7,877 bases of DNA from Thermoproteota archaeon (GCA_011042755.1 DRBY01000035.1:1-7877), one strand, 5' to 3'. Shown: positions 1-6,950, counted from the stretch's first letter. The notes: generated from the letters alone by a model not told the origin. Made by a program: numbers and translations.

Positions 1-737
1 CTCCACTCCTCACCTCTGCCTGCTTCATATTCGCTCTCTACTTCATCCCAGTCACCGGAAAGGCCCTGGTCGATCCACCGGCTGGCCTGCTGATCGTGCT
101 CCTGATCACGGCGATGGCGTCTGGCACGTTGTACGCGATGGGAATGGCGAGCGCGAACCCCTACGGTGTGATAGGAGCCGTCAGAGTGCTGTCTCAGGTG
201 CTTGGGTTCGACATACCGCTGTTCGCGCTGTCACTGGTTCCGGCGCTCCTCACCGGCAGTCTCTCTATCACGGAGATCTCGCACAACATAATACCAACGC
301 TGATCGAGAAGCCATGGCTGATCCCACTCTGGCTCATCTCGCTGCTCACGTATCTCTTTGCGATGCAGGGTGAGATCGAGGAGAACCCATTCAACATCCC
401 AGACGCCGAGCAAGAGATCGTCGCGGGATACTTCACTGAGCTGAGCGGTAGGAACCTCGCGTTCTTCGACCTCGCCAGGGACTCTCAGTTCCTGTTCCTC
501 TGCGCGATAGCATCGACGCTCTACTTGGGCGGCCCCTACCCCCGGCTGGATCCCTACGGCATCTCGGCTGTGGTGCTAACCCTCGGCAAGACCCTCTTCA
601 TCATCACGCTGTCTATGGGGATCAAGGCTACTAGCGCCAGGATTAGGATAGATCAGGCCATCAAGAACTTCTGGAGGATAGGAACGCCCCTCTCAATGCT
701 CCTCCTCGCTATAACGGCGCTCGTGGGAGGTGTGTGA
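1..737 (+). CDS. nuoH: NuoH-like membrane subunit (complex I subunit 1 / HyfC family), 5'-truncated
   Basis: Membrane subunit that joins the electron-transfer arm to the pumping arm and forms part of the quinone-like substrate cavity. The frame is open from base 3 with no stop upstream, so the gene begins outside the window; the GTG at 96 is internal. About 244 residues are seen, against roughly 320 for the family. The diagnostic acidic loop, around bases 372-450, reads ENPFNIPDAEQEIVAGY and continues to TELSG. It corresponds to the E. coli loop containing D213, E216, E218, E220 and E228; here these are Asn, Asp, Glu, Glu and Glu. Several hydrophobic segments flank it. The ending (ARIRIDQAIKNFWRIGTPLS, then a last hydrophobic helix) matches the R-x-R-x-DQ pattern near the family C-terminus. 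It is the first visible gene of the run and is followed after three bases by nuoI. Family assignment is firm; whether it is nearer Nuo/Fpo or group 4 hydrogenase proteins is not settled by eye. Confidence 0.93.
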   Translation, partial: PLLTSACFIFALYFIPVTGKALVDPPAGLLIVLLITAMASGTLYAMGMASANPYGVIGAVRVLSQVLGFDIPLFALSLVPALLTGSLSITEISHNIIPTLIEKPWLIPLWLISLLTYLFAMQGEIEENPFNIPDAEQEIVAGYFTELSGRNLAFFDLARDSQFLFLCAIASTLYLGGPYPRLDPYGISAVVLTLGKTLFIITLSMGIKATSARIRIDQAIKNFWRIGTPLSMLLLAITALVGGV

Positions 738-740
738 TGC

Positions 741-1202
741 GTGCTAGTACCGAAGCTGATTAGAGAAGTGTACGCTAACCTCTTCAGGAAGCCAGCCACC
801 GTGCAGTATCCTCTAGAGAAGAGGGAGCCTCCTGAAGGCTATCGCGGCATCCACATACACATAGCAGAGAAGTGCATTGGGTGCGGCCTCTGCGCCAGAG
901 ACTGTCCCACGGGAGCCATAGAGATGGTGATGTACCCTGAAGCCAAGAGGAGGCTGCCGGTCATGCACCTCGAGAAGTGCATATTCTGCTACCAGTGCGC
1001 CGACTCGTGTCCGTATGACGCCTTTGTCCCAAGTAAGTTCTTCGAGCTCGCAGTGATCCGTGGGACCGAGGAGGAGCAGAAGCTAGTAGTGGCCCACCCG
1101 CAGGGCTCTGTTGAGCCCCTCAAGGAGAGACCGAAGCCCAAGCCTCCGTTGCCGAGGCCCCCCGCCAGATCGGAGTCCAAGGAGGGAGGTGCAGAGGGAT
1201 GA
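741..1202 (+). CDS. nuoI: NuoI-like 2x[4Fe-4S] ferredoxin subunit
   Basis: Electron-carrier subunit (complex I subunit 8 type) that relays electrons to the terminal cluster in NuoB. In 153 residues it has two complete CxxCxxCxxxCP motifs, Cys45/48/51/55 ([12 protein letters not shown]) and Cys80/83/86/90 ([12 protein letters not shown]), expected to bind clusters N6a and N6b. The N-terminal amphipathic segment, with [12 protein letters not shown] at 13-24, fits the membrane-docking region of NuoI/MbhN-type proteins. Residues about 125-148 are a Lys/Pro/Arg-rich tail ([20 protein letters not shown]), likely disordered. The start is GTG 741, with GGAGGTG at 726-732; it is the first possible start after the in-frame nuoH stop at 735-737. 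The stop overlaps the nuoJ start (ATGA). The product is soluble but docked to the cytoplasmic face of the membrane arm. Confidence 0.95.
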   Translation: MLVPKLIREVYANLFRKPATVQYPLEKREPPEGYRGIHIHIAEKCIGCGLCARDCPTGAIEMVMYPEAKRRLPVMHLEKCIFCYQCADSCPYDAFVPSKFFELAVIRGTEEEQKLVVAHPQGSVEPLKERPKPKPPLPRPPARSESKEGGAEG

Positions 1203-1663
1203 TGCTCATCGACCTGATTGGAATTGTGCTGGCTATCTTCGGCTCTGGGCTGGCCGTGTACTCGCTGGAGAGCACCAGCAACGTCAGGGCCGTGTTCGCC
1301 GCAGCCGGAGCTCTCTTGGTGTTGTCGATACAGTACTGGATGATCGGCCTCTGGCCGCTCTCCCTGCTTCAGCTAGCCCTCGTCGCGTCCGACTTGGTGG
1401 TAATTGCCCTAGGATCGTCGACGCTCTACGAGGAGGTCCGGACTTGGGAGAGAGGGTTCGCGACCTCGATGGCGATCCTGAGCATGATGATACTCCTGCT
1501 ATCGCTGCTCCCGCGGGTCACTGGGAAGAGCTTCACTACCCGCATCTTAATACCGCTGTCTCCTGAGATGGCTCCTTACCTTCTGATGCACGGTCTCCTT
1601 CTGATAACGGGTGCCTTGGCCTTGGCAGCGGCGCTTAAGCTGGGAGGAGGTGATGAAGAGTGA
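1199..1663 (+). CDS. nuoJ: Divergent NuoJ-like membrane subunit
   Basis: A 154-residue protein, nearly all hydrophobic, with about five predicted membrane helices (roughly 4-22, 30-46, 50-75, 88-105, 124-147). It sits where nuoJ/fpoJ is found, between nuoI and nuoK. The third helix ([20 protein letters not shown] and on) fits the NuoJ pi-bulge helix, with Gln58 aligned to the conserved Gln of the ALQVLVYAGA-type motif. The family Tyr four residues later (E. coli Y59) is Val62, and a charged Asp65 follows. The C-terminal helix ends in a short acidic tail. The start is ATG 1199, overlapping the nuoI stop, with GGAGG at 1185-1189 ten bases before the A. It is shorter than E. coli NuoJ (about 184). 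The assignment relies on position and one motif, so a NuoJ/MrpG-like protein of another branch is possible. Confidence 0.72.
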   Translation: MMLIDLIGIVLAIFGSGLAVYSLESTSNVRAVFAAAGALLVLSIQYWMIGLWPLSLLQLALVASDLVVIALGSSTLYEEVRTWERGFATSMAILSMMILLLSLLPRVTGKSFTTRILIPLSPEMAPYLLMHGLLLITGALALAAALKLGGGDEE

Positions 1664-1971
1664 TCTTCGGCGTGATCCTATTCACCTCGATAGTGCTACT
1701 AGCAGTGGCGATCTACGGGCTTATCTCGAGGGATAACCCCGTTAAGATGCTGATCTCATTTCAGTTGATGACCTCGGGCGGTATCGGCATATTCGCGGCC
1801 CTGCTAATCAGCGGAAAGAGCACGTTCTATGTGCAGTCTGGCCAGACTCTGGGAGTGCTCCTGGTAGCTACTGACCTGACGACCGAGGCGATCCTGCTGG
1901 CTGCGCTGCTCACGATGGTGAAGAAGCTGGGGATCAGGAGGCTGAACGACTTATCGAGGCTCAGGGGGTGA
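1660..1971 (+). CDS. nuoK: NuoK-like membrane subunit (MrpC-related), key Glu replaced by Gln
   Basis: Small three-helix subunit (103 residues; E. coli NuoK has 100) that links the NuoH/J region to the antiporter-like subunits. The helices are at about 1-22, 28-50 and 60-88. RDNPVKMLISFQLM at 24-37 aligns with the RRN...GLEIM segment, and TTEAILLAALL at 74-84 aligns with the AAEASIGLALL segment. The C-terminus (LNDLSRLRG) resembles the E. coli ending (VSEMRG). In that alignment E. coli E36 becomes Gln35, while E72 is kept as Glu76, with an added Asp72 nearby. The start is GTG 1660, overlapping the nuoJ stop as GTGA, with GGAGGTG at 1646-1652. MrpC proteins share this fold and also lack the first Glu, so it may be intermediate in character. 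Confidence 0.85.
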   Translation: MIFGVILFTSIVLLAVAIYGLISRDNPVKMLISFQLMTSGGIGIFAALLISGKSTFYVQSGQTLGVLLVATDLTTEAILLAALLTMVKKLGIRRLNDLSRLRG

Positions 1972-1978
1972 TCTCGGA

Positions 1979-3880
1979 GTGGATCTAGGTCTTGCGTCTT
2001 GGCTGTGCGTTCTGACTCCAATATTCGCCTCAGGGGTAATATTCACACTAGGGGCTACAGGGCTCGCTAGGAGGAAGCTCGTAGAAGCTATCGCAGTGGC
2101 GGCTGCCGGGCTAGGTGCGGCCATGGCAGCCTACCTCTCAGCATCCGCTATGCGGCTCGAGGAGCCAGCGACGTCCTCAGCGAGCCTAGTCTCTCCAATC
2201 TTTGGAGTGGCTGAGCTGTTCAACTTCCAGCTGTTCATCGACGGCTTGTCGGCCACGATGGCTCTCTTCGTGGCGGTCGTGAGCTTCGCCATAGTCGTCT
2301 ACTCGCTCGGCTACATGGCAGAAGATGAGTCCTACATCCGTTACTACGGTCTGGTCATGCTGTTCATTGGATCCATGCTCGGTCTCGTCTTGGCCGGTCA
2401 CCTAGTGCTCCTGTACCTATTCTGGGAGTCCGTCGGGCTCTGCTCCTGCCTCCTCATCGCTCACTGGTACGAGAAGCCAGAGGCAGCAGCGGCCGGAGTC
2501 AAGGCATTTGTTGTGACTAGGTTCGGCGACTTCGCTCTGCTGACGGCGATAGCGCTCCTGTACCTAGAGATAGGTCACCTGGACTACTTCAGCGTGGCTG
2601 AAGGCATGAGCGGGCTGCCTCTGTCCATCCTGAACGTAGTGCTGCTCCTAGCCCTCGGAGGGGCAGTTGGTAAGTCTGCGCAGGTCCCCCTCCACGTCTG
2701 GCTTCCTGACGCGATGGAGGGGCCAACCTCTGTCAGCGCGCTGATACACGCCGCGACGATGGTGAAAGCGGGCGTGTACCTCGTCGCCCGCATGGAGTCG
2801 CTGGCGGTGGGGTACGGCGGCGTGTCAGTCGCCTCGATTTCTCAGTTTCTAAGCGCGGTGTTGCTCATTGGATCGGTAACGGCATTCCTCGCAGCGACTA
2901 TGGCTCTCGTAGCCTTTGACTTGAAGAGGGTTCTCGCGTACTCGACCATAAGCCAGCTGGGTTACATGTTCGCGGGGCTCGGCCTGGCCCTCTACGTCGG
3001 AGTGGGCCACGCTCTCTGGTCTGCTCTCTATCACCTGACGAGCCACGCCGTGTTCAAGGCCCTGCTGTTCATGGCGGCCGGAGCGGTCATTCACTCCGTG
3101 GGGACTCGCGACATGCGGGAGATGGGCGGACTATCCAGCAAGATGCCGATTACGTTCGCCGGCTTCCTCCTCGGCTCTCTGGCCCTGGCTGGAGTGCCGC
3201 CTCTCAACGGATTCTTCAGCAAGGACGCCATAGTGGGCCTCGCCATAGAGGCCCTTCACGAGAATCTGCTGCCCGGACTCCTCCTCGTATCCTCAGCGGC
3301 GTTGACAGCGTTCTACATACTCCGAGCGCTCTACCTGACGTTTCTGGCTCCACCTAAGCCTAGCGCCGAGCATGCGCACGAGGCGCCCACGACTATGAGC
3401 GTCCCCATCATGACGCTTGCAGCCCTCACGCTAGCATCTCCCGTTCTATTCGGGGTGGTCTTCCCTGAGGGCGGCCTCAAGGCAGCCTTCCACATAGATC
3501 TCGTGCACGCCGGGATCTCCTTGGCGGTCGTCGGCCTCGGAGCCTCTCTCGCCATAGCCGCCTACTGGCTCAGGTACCCCGCGCTCGTGGCCGCCTCGGA
3601 TAGCGCGCCCCTCAGGGCCATTCGCCGAGTCCTAGAGCAGGGCTACTACTTCGACCAGCTCTACGTTGAGGTGCTGGTTCCCCTGTTCAGAGGGCTAATC
3701 CAGGAGGTTCTGGCTGGGTTGGACATGGGTATCGATGCCCTGGTTAACTTGGCCGGTCTAGGAGCCATGCGAACGGCCAACCTGCTGAAGAGAGCTCACA
3801 CGGGTAAGCTGACCCACTTCTTCGCCGCATCGATTCTAGGACTGCTACTGCTCTTGGTAGCCTCTATCCTCGGAGGGTGA
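1979..3880 (+). CDS. nuoL: NuoL-like antiporter subunit (complex I subunit 5)
   Basis: Distal proton-pumping subunit, 633 residues (E. coli NuoL 613), with about 16 membrane helices. Visible hallmarks are FWESVGLCSCLLI with Glu150 (TM5), GAVGKSAQVPLHVWLPDAMEG with Lys232 (TM7), and ALIHAATMVKAGVYLVAR with its His and Lys263 (TM8). Further on are DLKRVLAYSTISQLGY with Lys316 and PPLNGFFSKDAI with Lys415 (TM12). After the core, YYFDQLY (556-562) and a long amphipathic stretch lead to HTGKLTHFF (607 on) and a last helix. This is the C-terminal extension carrying the lateral helix of complex I, which argues against a simple hydrogenase antiporter subunit. All expected channel residues are present, unlike in its neighbours. 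The start is GTG 1979, seven bases after the nuoK stop, with GGTGAT at 1967-1972 as ribosome site. The nuoN reading frame follows almost directly. Confidence 0.96.
   Translation: MDLGLASWLCVLTPIFASGVIFTLGATGLARRKLVEAIAVAAAGLGAAMAAYLSASAMRLEEPATSSASLVSPIFGVAELFNFQLFIDGLSATMALFVAVVSFAIVVYSLGYMAEDESYIRYYGLVMLFIGSMLGLVLAGHLVLLYLFWESVGLCSCLLIAHWYEKPEAAAAGVKAFVVTRFGDFALLTAIALLYLEIGHLDYFSVAEGMSGLPLSILNVVLLLALGGAVGKSAQVPLHVWLPDAMEGPTSVSALIHAATMVKAGVYLVARMESLAVGYGGVSVASISQFLSAVLLIGSVTAFLAATMALVAFDLKRVLAYSTISQLGYMFAGLGLALYVGVGHALWSALYHLTSHAVFKALLFMAAGAVIHSVGTRDMREMGGLSSKMPITFAGFLLGSLALAGVPPLNGFFSKDAIVGLAIEALHENLLPGLLLVSSAALTAFYILRALYLTFLAPPKPSAEHAHEAPTTMSVPIMTLAALTLASPVLFGVVFPEGGLKAAFHIDLVHAGISLAVVGLGASLAIAAYWLRYPALVAASDSAPLRAIRRVLEQGYYFDQLYVEVLVPLFRGLIQEVLAGLDMGIDALVNLAGLGAMRTANLLKRAHTGKLTHFFAASILGLLLLLVASILGG
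3872..3877 (+). promoter_or_regulatory. Ribosome binding site deciding the nuoN start
   Basis: GGAGGG lies at the end of nuoL. In this run, translation starts fall ten or eleven bases after the last G of GGAGG (nuoI, nuoJ, nuoK, nuoL). Counting from 3876, that rule selects ATG 3886. GTG 3877 and ATG 3880 are in the same frame but too close to the site. Confidence 0.65.
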
Positions 3881-3885
3881 TGCGA

Positions 3886-5400
3886 ATGGATCCAGCCACG
3901 ATGGTATTTATGTCGTTCTTCGGGCTCTCAGCGGTTTCGGTCTTCATAGGCAGGTCCATGAGGACGAGATCTCTCAGAGCCACTTGGGTGACTCTAGCCC
4001 ACTTGCCCGGGTACTACTCGGTCTACGTCGTGTGGAGCGGCGTAGCAAAGGCGCAAGACTACGTTCTCAGACTTAGCCCGCTGGGCGTCAAGGGACTCAT
4101 GGCGGCCGACCCCTTCAGCTCTTTCATGGCGCTGGTTGCGGTCTTTGGATCTCACATGACGATGCTCTACGCCGCCATGGTCGTAGAAGATACCGACAGC
4201 TTCGCTAGGTTCACCGCAGCCGGCCTCGCCGGGACCGGAGCCGTAATCGCCACGCTGTACTCCATCAACCTCGCGGCCATGGCCATTCTCTGGGAGGCCA
4301 CCGTGGCGGCGCAGACCGGAATAATCCTTCTAGGGAGGGGAGAGCACGTAATCGAGGCGGCCGTCAAAACTGCAGCAATGGCTCTCCTGTCGTCTCTACT
4401 CTTAGCCACGGGACTGGGAATGCTCTTCGTGTCGTTGGAGCCTACTGGTGTTACCCTGAACCTCTTCACGATCCCATGGGTTGCCAGCCACATTCCTCTA
4501 GCCTACCAGGGCTCTGGCACGCTGATACTAATCTCGTTCGCATTCATTCTGGCCTCCTTTGGCATCGAGATAGGCGCCGCGCCGTTCTACATGTGGCTCC
4601 CCGACATGTACACAGGATCCAGGCCAGAGGCAGTCGCGCTGGTCGTCACCACGGTAGACCTGGGTGGGATGTACCTCATGGCCAGAGTCACCGGGATGTA
4701 CGCACACCTGCCCGTCGCCAGGGTGCCAGCGCTCGGCGGGCTGACGCCGATCCTCTTGGCCGTGGTGATCCTGTCGCTGTTCTCAATGTCCCTCGGAGAG
4801 CTCTCAGCGCTGGGTCAGTCCAAGATCAGGAGGGTGCTGAGCTACAGCTCCGTGGCGGACGCCGGCTACGTCCTGCTGCTGTCAACGTACTTCTTCTGGG
4901 GCGGGACCGTCCCGTATGGGCGGACCGCGTTCGCAGCACAGGCCCTCGCGTACTTCGTGGTGACCAGCAACCTATCGATCGCCGCGGCCGTGGCCTGCGC
5001 TGGCTACTTAGAGAGGCGACTGCAGGGAATGGACCTGGATTCATTCAGGGGGGCTGCGCGCCTGTACCCGCTCGCCTCAGTTCTGCTCGCGCTATCGCTC
5101 CTCTCTCTGTTCGGCGTGCCGCCGATGGCCGGATTCATAGCCAAGTTCCTAGTGGTGTCGGCCCTCGTGACGGCGCCCTTCCCAGCCATGCTCGGCGTGG
5201 CAGCCGTGGCGACCGTGTTCTTCGTGGTCAGCGCGGCGTACGGCATGCGGATCATAGGCGCTTGCGCGGCCACAGTAGAGAGAGAGGTACAGCCGGTTCA
5301 GAGAGATATAGCTCCCCTGATGCCAGTGCTCCTCATCGTAATCTTCCTGATAGTCGTAGGAGTGAATCCGGGGCTTCTATTGTCGATATTTGCGGGGTGA
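3886..5400 (+). CDS. nuoN: NuoN-like antiporter subunit with acidic residues replacing both central lysines
   Basis: Third antiporter-type pump module, 504 residues from ATG 3886 (in-frame GTG 3877 or ATG 3880 would add two or three residues), with about 13-14 membrane helices. It is closer to NuoN than NuoM: IGAAPFYMWLPDMYTG (229-244), SKIRRVLSYSSVADAGYVLL, and VPPMAGFIAKFLVV near the C-terminus. Glu137 (ILWEATVAA, TM5), Lys161 (AAVKTA) and Lys420 (TM12) match E. coli E133, K158 and K395. The TM7 Lys (E. coli K217, as in FKIGAAPF) is Glu228 in FGIEIGAAPF, and the TM8 Lys (K247) is Asp258 in TTVDLGGMYLMAR. The two are 30 residues apart in both proteins, so misalignment is unlikely. The frame is intact and the conserved surroundings argue against decay. 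It lies between nuoL and nuoM, so the order L-N-M differs from the usual L-M-N. The stop overlaps the proposed nuoM GTG. Confidence 0.88.
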   Translation: MDPATMVFMSFFGLSAVSVFIGRSMRTRSLRATWVTLAHLPGYYSVYVVWSGVAKAQDYVLRLSPLGVKGLMAADPFSSFMALVAVFGSHMTMLYAAMVVEDTDSFARFTAAGLAGTGAVIATLYSINLAAMAILWEATVAAQTGIILLGRGEHVIEAAVKTAAMALLSSLLLATGLGMLFVSLEPTGVTLNLFTIPWVASHIPLAYQGSGTLILISFAFILASFGIEIGAAPFYMWLPDMYTGSRPEAVALVVTTVDLGGMYLMARVTGMYAHLPVARVPALGGLTPILLAVVILSLFSMSLGELSALGQSKIRRVLSYSSVADAGYVLLLSTYFFWGGTVPYGRTAFAAQALAYFVVTSNLSIAAAVACAGYLERRLQGMDLDSFRGAARLYPLASVLLALSLLSLFGVPPMAGFIAKFLVVSALVTAPFPAMLGVAAVATVFFVVSAAYGMRIIGACAATVEREVQPVQRDIAPLMPVLLIVIFLIVVGVNPGLLLSIFAG

Positions 5401-6914
5401 AAGAGGAGGTGGTTGATACGATAACGCAGTTGGCGGTTCTCGTCCCACTGGTTGGCGCCCTACTCGCCTACGCGCTTAGACGAGAGCCCAGGGCTTCTGC
5501 AGCAGTAGCTACGCTCACGCCCATGGTCTCAATGGTGGTCTTGCTCCTCGGGTTCAGGACGGCAGTTCCTTTGACTGAGGTCTGGTGGAGCAGCTGGGTT
5601 CCCGGATTTCTACCGGGAGTTCGAGGGGTAGGCTTCGTCATGAAGCTGGACGGCCTCTCACTAGCTATGTGCGTCATGACGTGCATTCTCTACGCGGCCT
5701 CGATGCTCTACGCGCTTCCCTACCTAGAGGAGAAGGGCGGCTACGGATCCTTCTACTCGCTGGCAATGATCCTCCTCTGCGCGCTGCTGGGAGTGTTCTT
5801 GAGCTGGAATCTGCTGGCATTCTACACGTTCTGGGAGCTGATGGCGGTCCCCTCCTTCTTCCTGATCGCGGAGTGGGGCTACGGACGCGCCAGGGAGGCA
5901 GCGCTCAAGTTCTTCCTCTACACGAGAGCGGGCGCGCTCCTCATAATTCTAGCCATGGCCATGGCGTACAACGAGCTGGGAACTCTTGACCTAGGCCAAC
6001 TAGCTCTCTCTGCTGCGGGCTGGGACCAACTCCCATTGGCGGCATTTCTGCTGACGGTCGGGTTCCTGATAAAGGCGGGATGCTTCCCACTGCACTCCTG
6101 GTTACCTGATGCGCACTCTCAGGCGCCGGCGCCGTTCTCTGCCCTCCTGAGTGGAGTTCTGGTGGCCACAGGCGTGTACTCGATCGCTAGGATACCCTTA
6201 AACTCCCTGTGGATACCAGCTCACGCTGGGAACATCCTCCCTTTGACGCTCGCAGCCGTCGGAGTAGCGTCCACATTCTTTGGATCATTTAGAGCGCTCA
6301 AAGAGACAGACATCAAGAGGATACCAGCCTACTCGAGCATAAGTCACATGGGGTACGCGCTGGCTGGCCTAGGCCTGGGATCCGCCGCGGCGCTCAGCGG
6401 GCACCCGCAGGCTGCCACGCTGATACTGGCTGCATCCTTGTTTCACCTGGTGGCCCACGCTTGGAGCAAGGGCCTCCTATTCTTGGCGTCCGGTTCCGTC
6501 ATGCACCTTACGGGCGAGAGGAACATCCTCAAGATGAGCGGTCTGATGAAGAAGCTTCCTATCACTGCTGCGGCGATGCTGGCGGCTGCGATGAGCATAG
6601 CGGGCTCGCCGCCCTTCGCGTGCTTCGTGAGCGAGGTCTCCATGATAGTAGGCTCAGCCAAGTCCGGCCTAGCATACTCTGAACTGGCGGCGGCTTCTCT
6701 GGCGCTGGCGACGGTGCTAAGCGCGGGCTACGCTCTCAGGCTCATCTACCACGTACTCTGGAGGTCCGGCGACTCACTGCAGGCCCACGAAGAGCCCACA
6801 GAGATGTCGTCAGCGATGTTGGCCCTAGGAATGCTGATTGTGTTGCTGTTCTTCTTCCCCTCCACAGTCTTGAGAATGATTGAAGCCACTGTGAGAGCAG
6901 CTGTGGGAGGCTGA
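5397..6914 (+). CDS. nuoM: NuoM-like antiporter subunit lacking the second central Lys
   Basis: Antiporter-type pump module, 505 residues if GTG 5397 is the start, with about 14 membrane helices. Family marks are MKLDGLSLAM, FYTFWELMAVPSFFLI with Glu147 (TM5), FLIKAGCFPLHSWLPDAHSQ with Lys226 (TM7), ETDIKRIPAYSSISHMGYAL, HLVAHAWSKGLLFL, and SPPFACFVSEVSMI with Glu413 (TM12, E. coli E407). DIKRxxAYSSxSHMG and the TM12 Glu make it NuoM rather than NuoN. The TM8 Lys (E. coli K265, 31 residues after K234) is Ala257 in GVLVATGVY, again 31 residues after the TM7 Lys. The 5' end is uncertain: GTG 5397 overlaps the nuoN stop, GTG 5409 lies inside the ribosome site, and TTG 5430 begins at the first helix. 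The open frame runs far upstream inside nuoN, but that part reads as out-of-frame, Arg/Pro-rich sequence. Last gene of the run. Confidence 0.92.
   Translation: MKEEVVDTITQLAVLVPLVGALLAYALRREPRASAAVATLTPMVSMVVLLLGFRTAVPLTEVWWSSWVPGFLPGVRGVGFVMKLDGLSLAMCVMTCILYAASMLYALPYLEEKGGYGSFYSLAMILLCALLGVFLSWNLLAFYTFWELMAVPSFFLIAEWGYGRAREAALKFFLYTRAGALLIILAMAMAYNELGTLDLGQLALSAAGWDQLPLAAFLLTVGFLIKAGCFPLHSWLPDAHSQAPAPFSALLSGVLVATGVYSIARIPLNSLWIPAHAGNILPLTLAAVGVASTFFGSFRALKETDIKRIPAYSSISHMGYALAGLGLGSAAALSGHPQAATLILAASLFHLVAHAWSKGLLFLASGSVMHLTGERNILKMSGLMKKLPITAAAMLAAAMSIAGSPPFACFVSEVSMIVGSAKSGLAYSELAAASLALATVLSAGYALRLIYHVLWRSGDSLQAHEEPTEMSSAMLALGMLIVLLFFFPSTVLRMIEATVRAAVGG
5405..5411 (+). promoter_or_regulatory. 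Ribosome binding site upstream of nuoM with no usual start at the expected distance
   Basis: GGAGGTG is as strong as the sites of nuoI and nuoK. The codons at the customary distance in the nuoM frame are ACG 5418 and ATA 5421; the nearest standard in-frame starts are GTG 5397 (upstream), GTG 5409 (inside the site) and TTG 5430. It may act by coupling with the end of nuoN. Confidence 0.5.
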
Positions 6915-6940
6915 GCCCCCTCAGCCATTCCTACCTTTTT
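6909..6940 (+). terminator. Hairpin plus T-run ending the nuoH-nuoM run
   Basis: A perfect 7-bp stem, GGCTGAG (6909-6915) with CTCAGCC (6920-6926), encloses a CCCC loop. After nine bases comes TTTTT (6936-6940). The nuoM stop codon TGA (6912-6914) lies inside the left arm. Archaeal termination mainly needs the T-run, so the stem may instead stabilise the 3' end. Its position between the last gene and an independent promoter supports a transcript end here. Confidence 0.6.
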
Positions 6941-6950
6941 CTGAGCTCAG
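6941..6950. repeat. Perfect 10-bp palindrome CTGAGCTCAG directly after the T-run
   Basis: CTGAGCTCAG is its own reverse complement and starts at the base after the terminator T-run. Its half-sites CTGAG and CTCAG also occur in the arms of the terminator stem. The two elements could therefore pair with each other in the RNA, or the palindrome could be a protein site. No function can be assigned from sequence alone. Confidence 0.4.

Noticed and set aside
1111..1566. A + strand open frame across nuoI and nuoJ
   Set aside because: Low-complexity Arg/Pro-rich product in the wrong frame; the overlapping frames hold recognisable subunits with ribosome sites.
4476..5396. An open frame continuing upstream of nuoM, overlapping nuoN
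   Set aside because: Its translation is Arg/Pro/Gly-rich and lacks any membrane-protein pattern, while the nuoN frame in the same bases shows clear family motifs. It is only the out-of-frame extension of nuoM.
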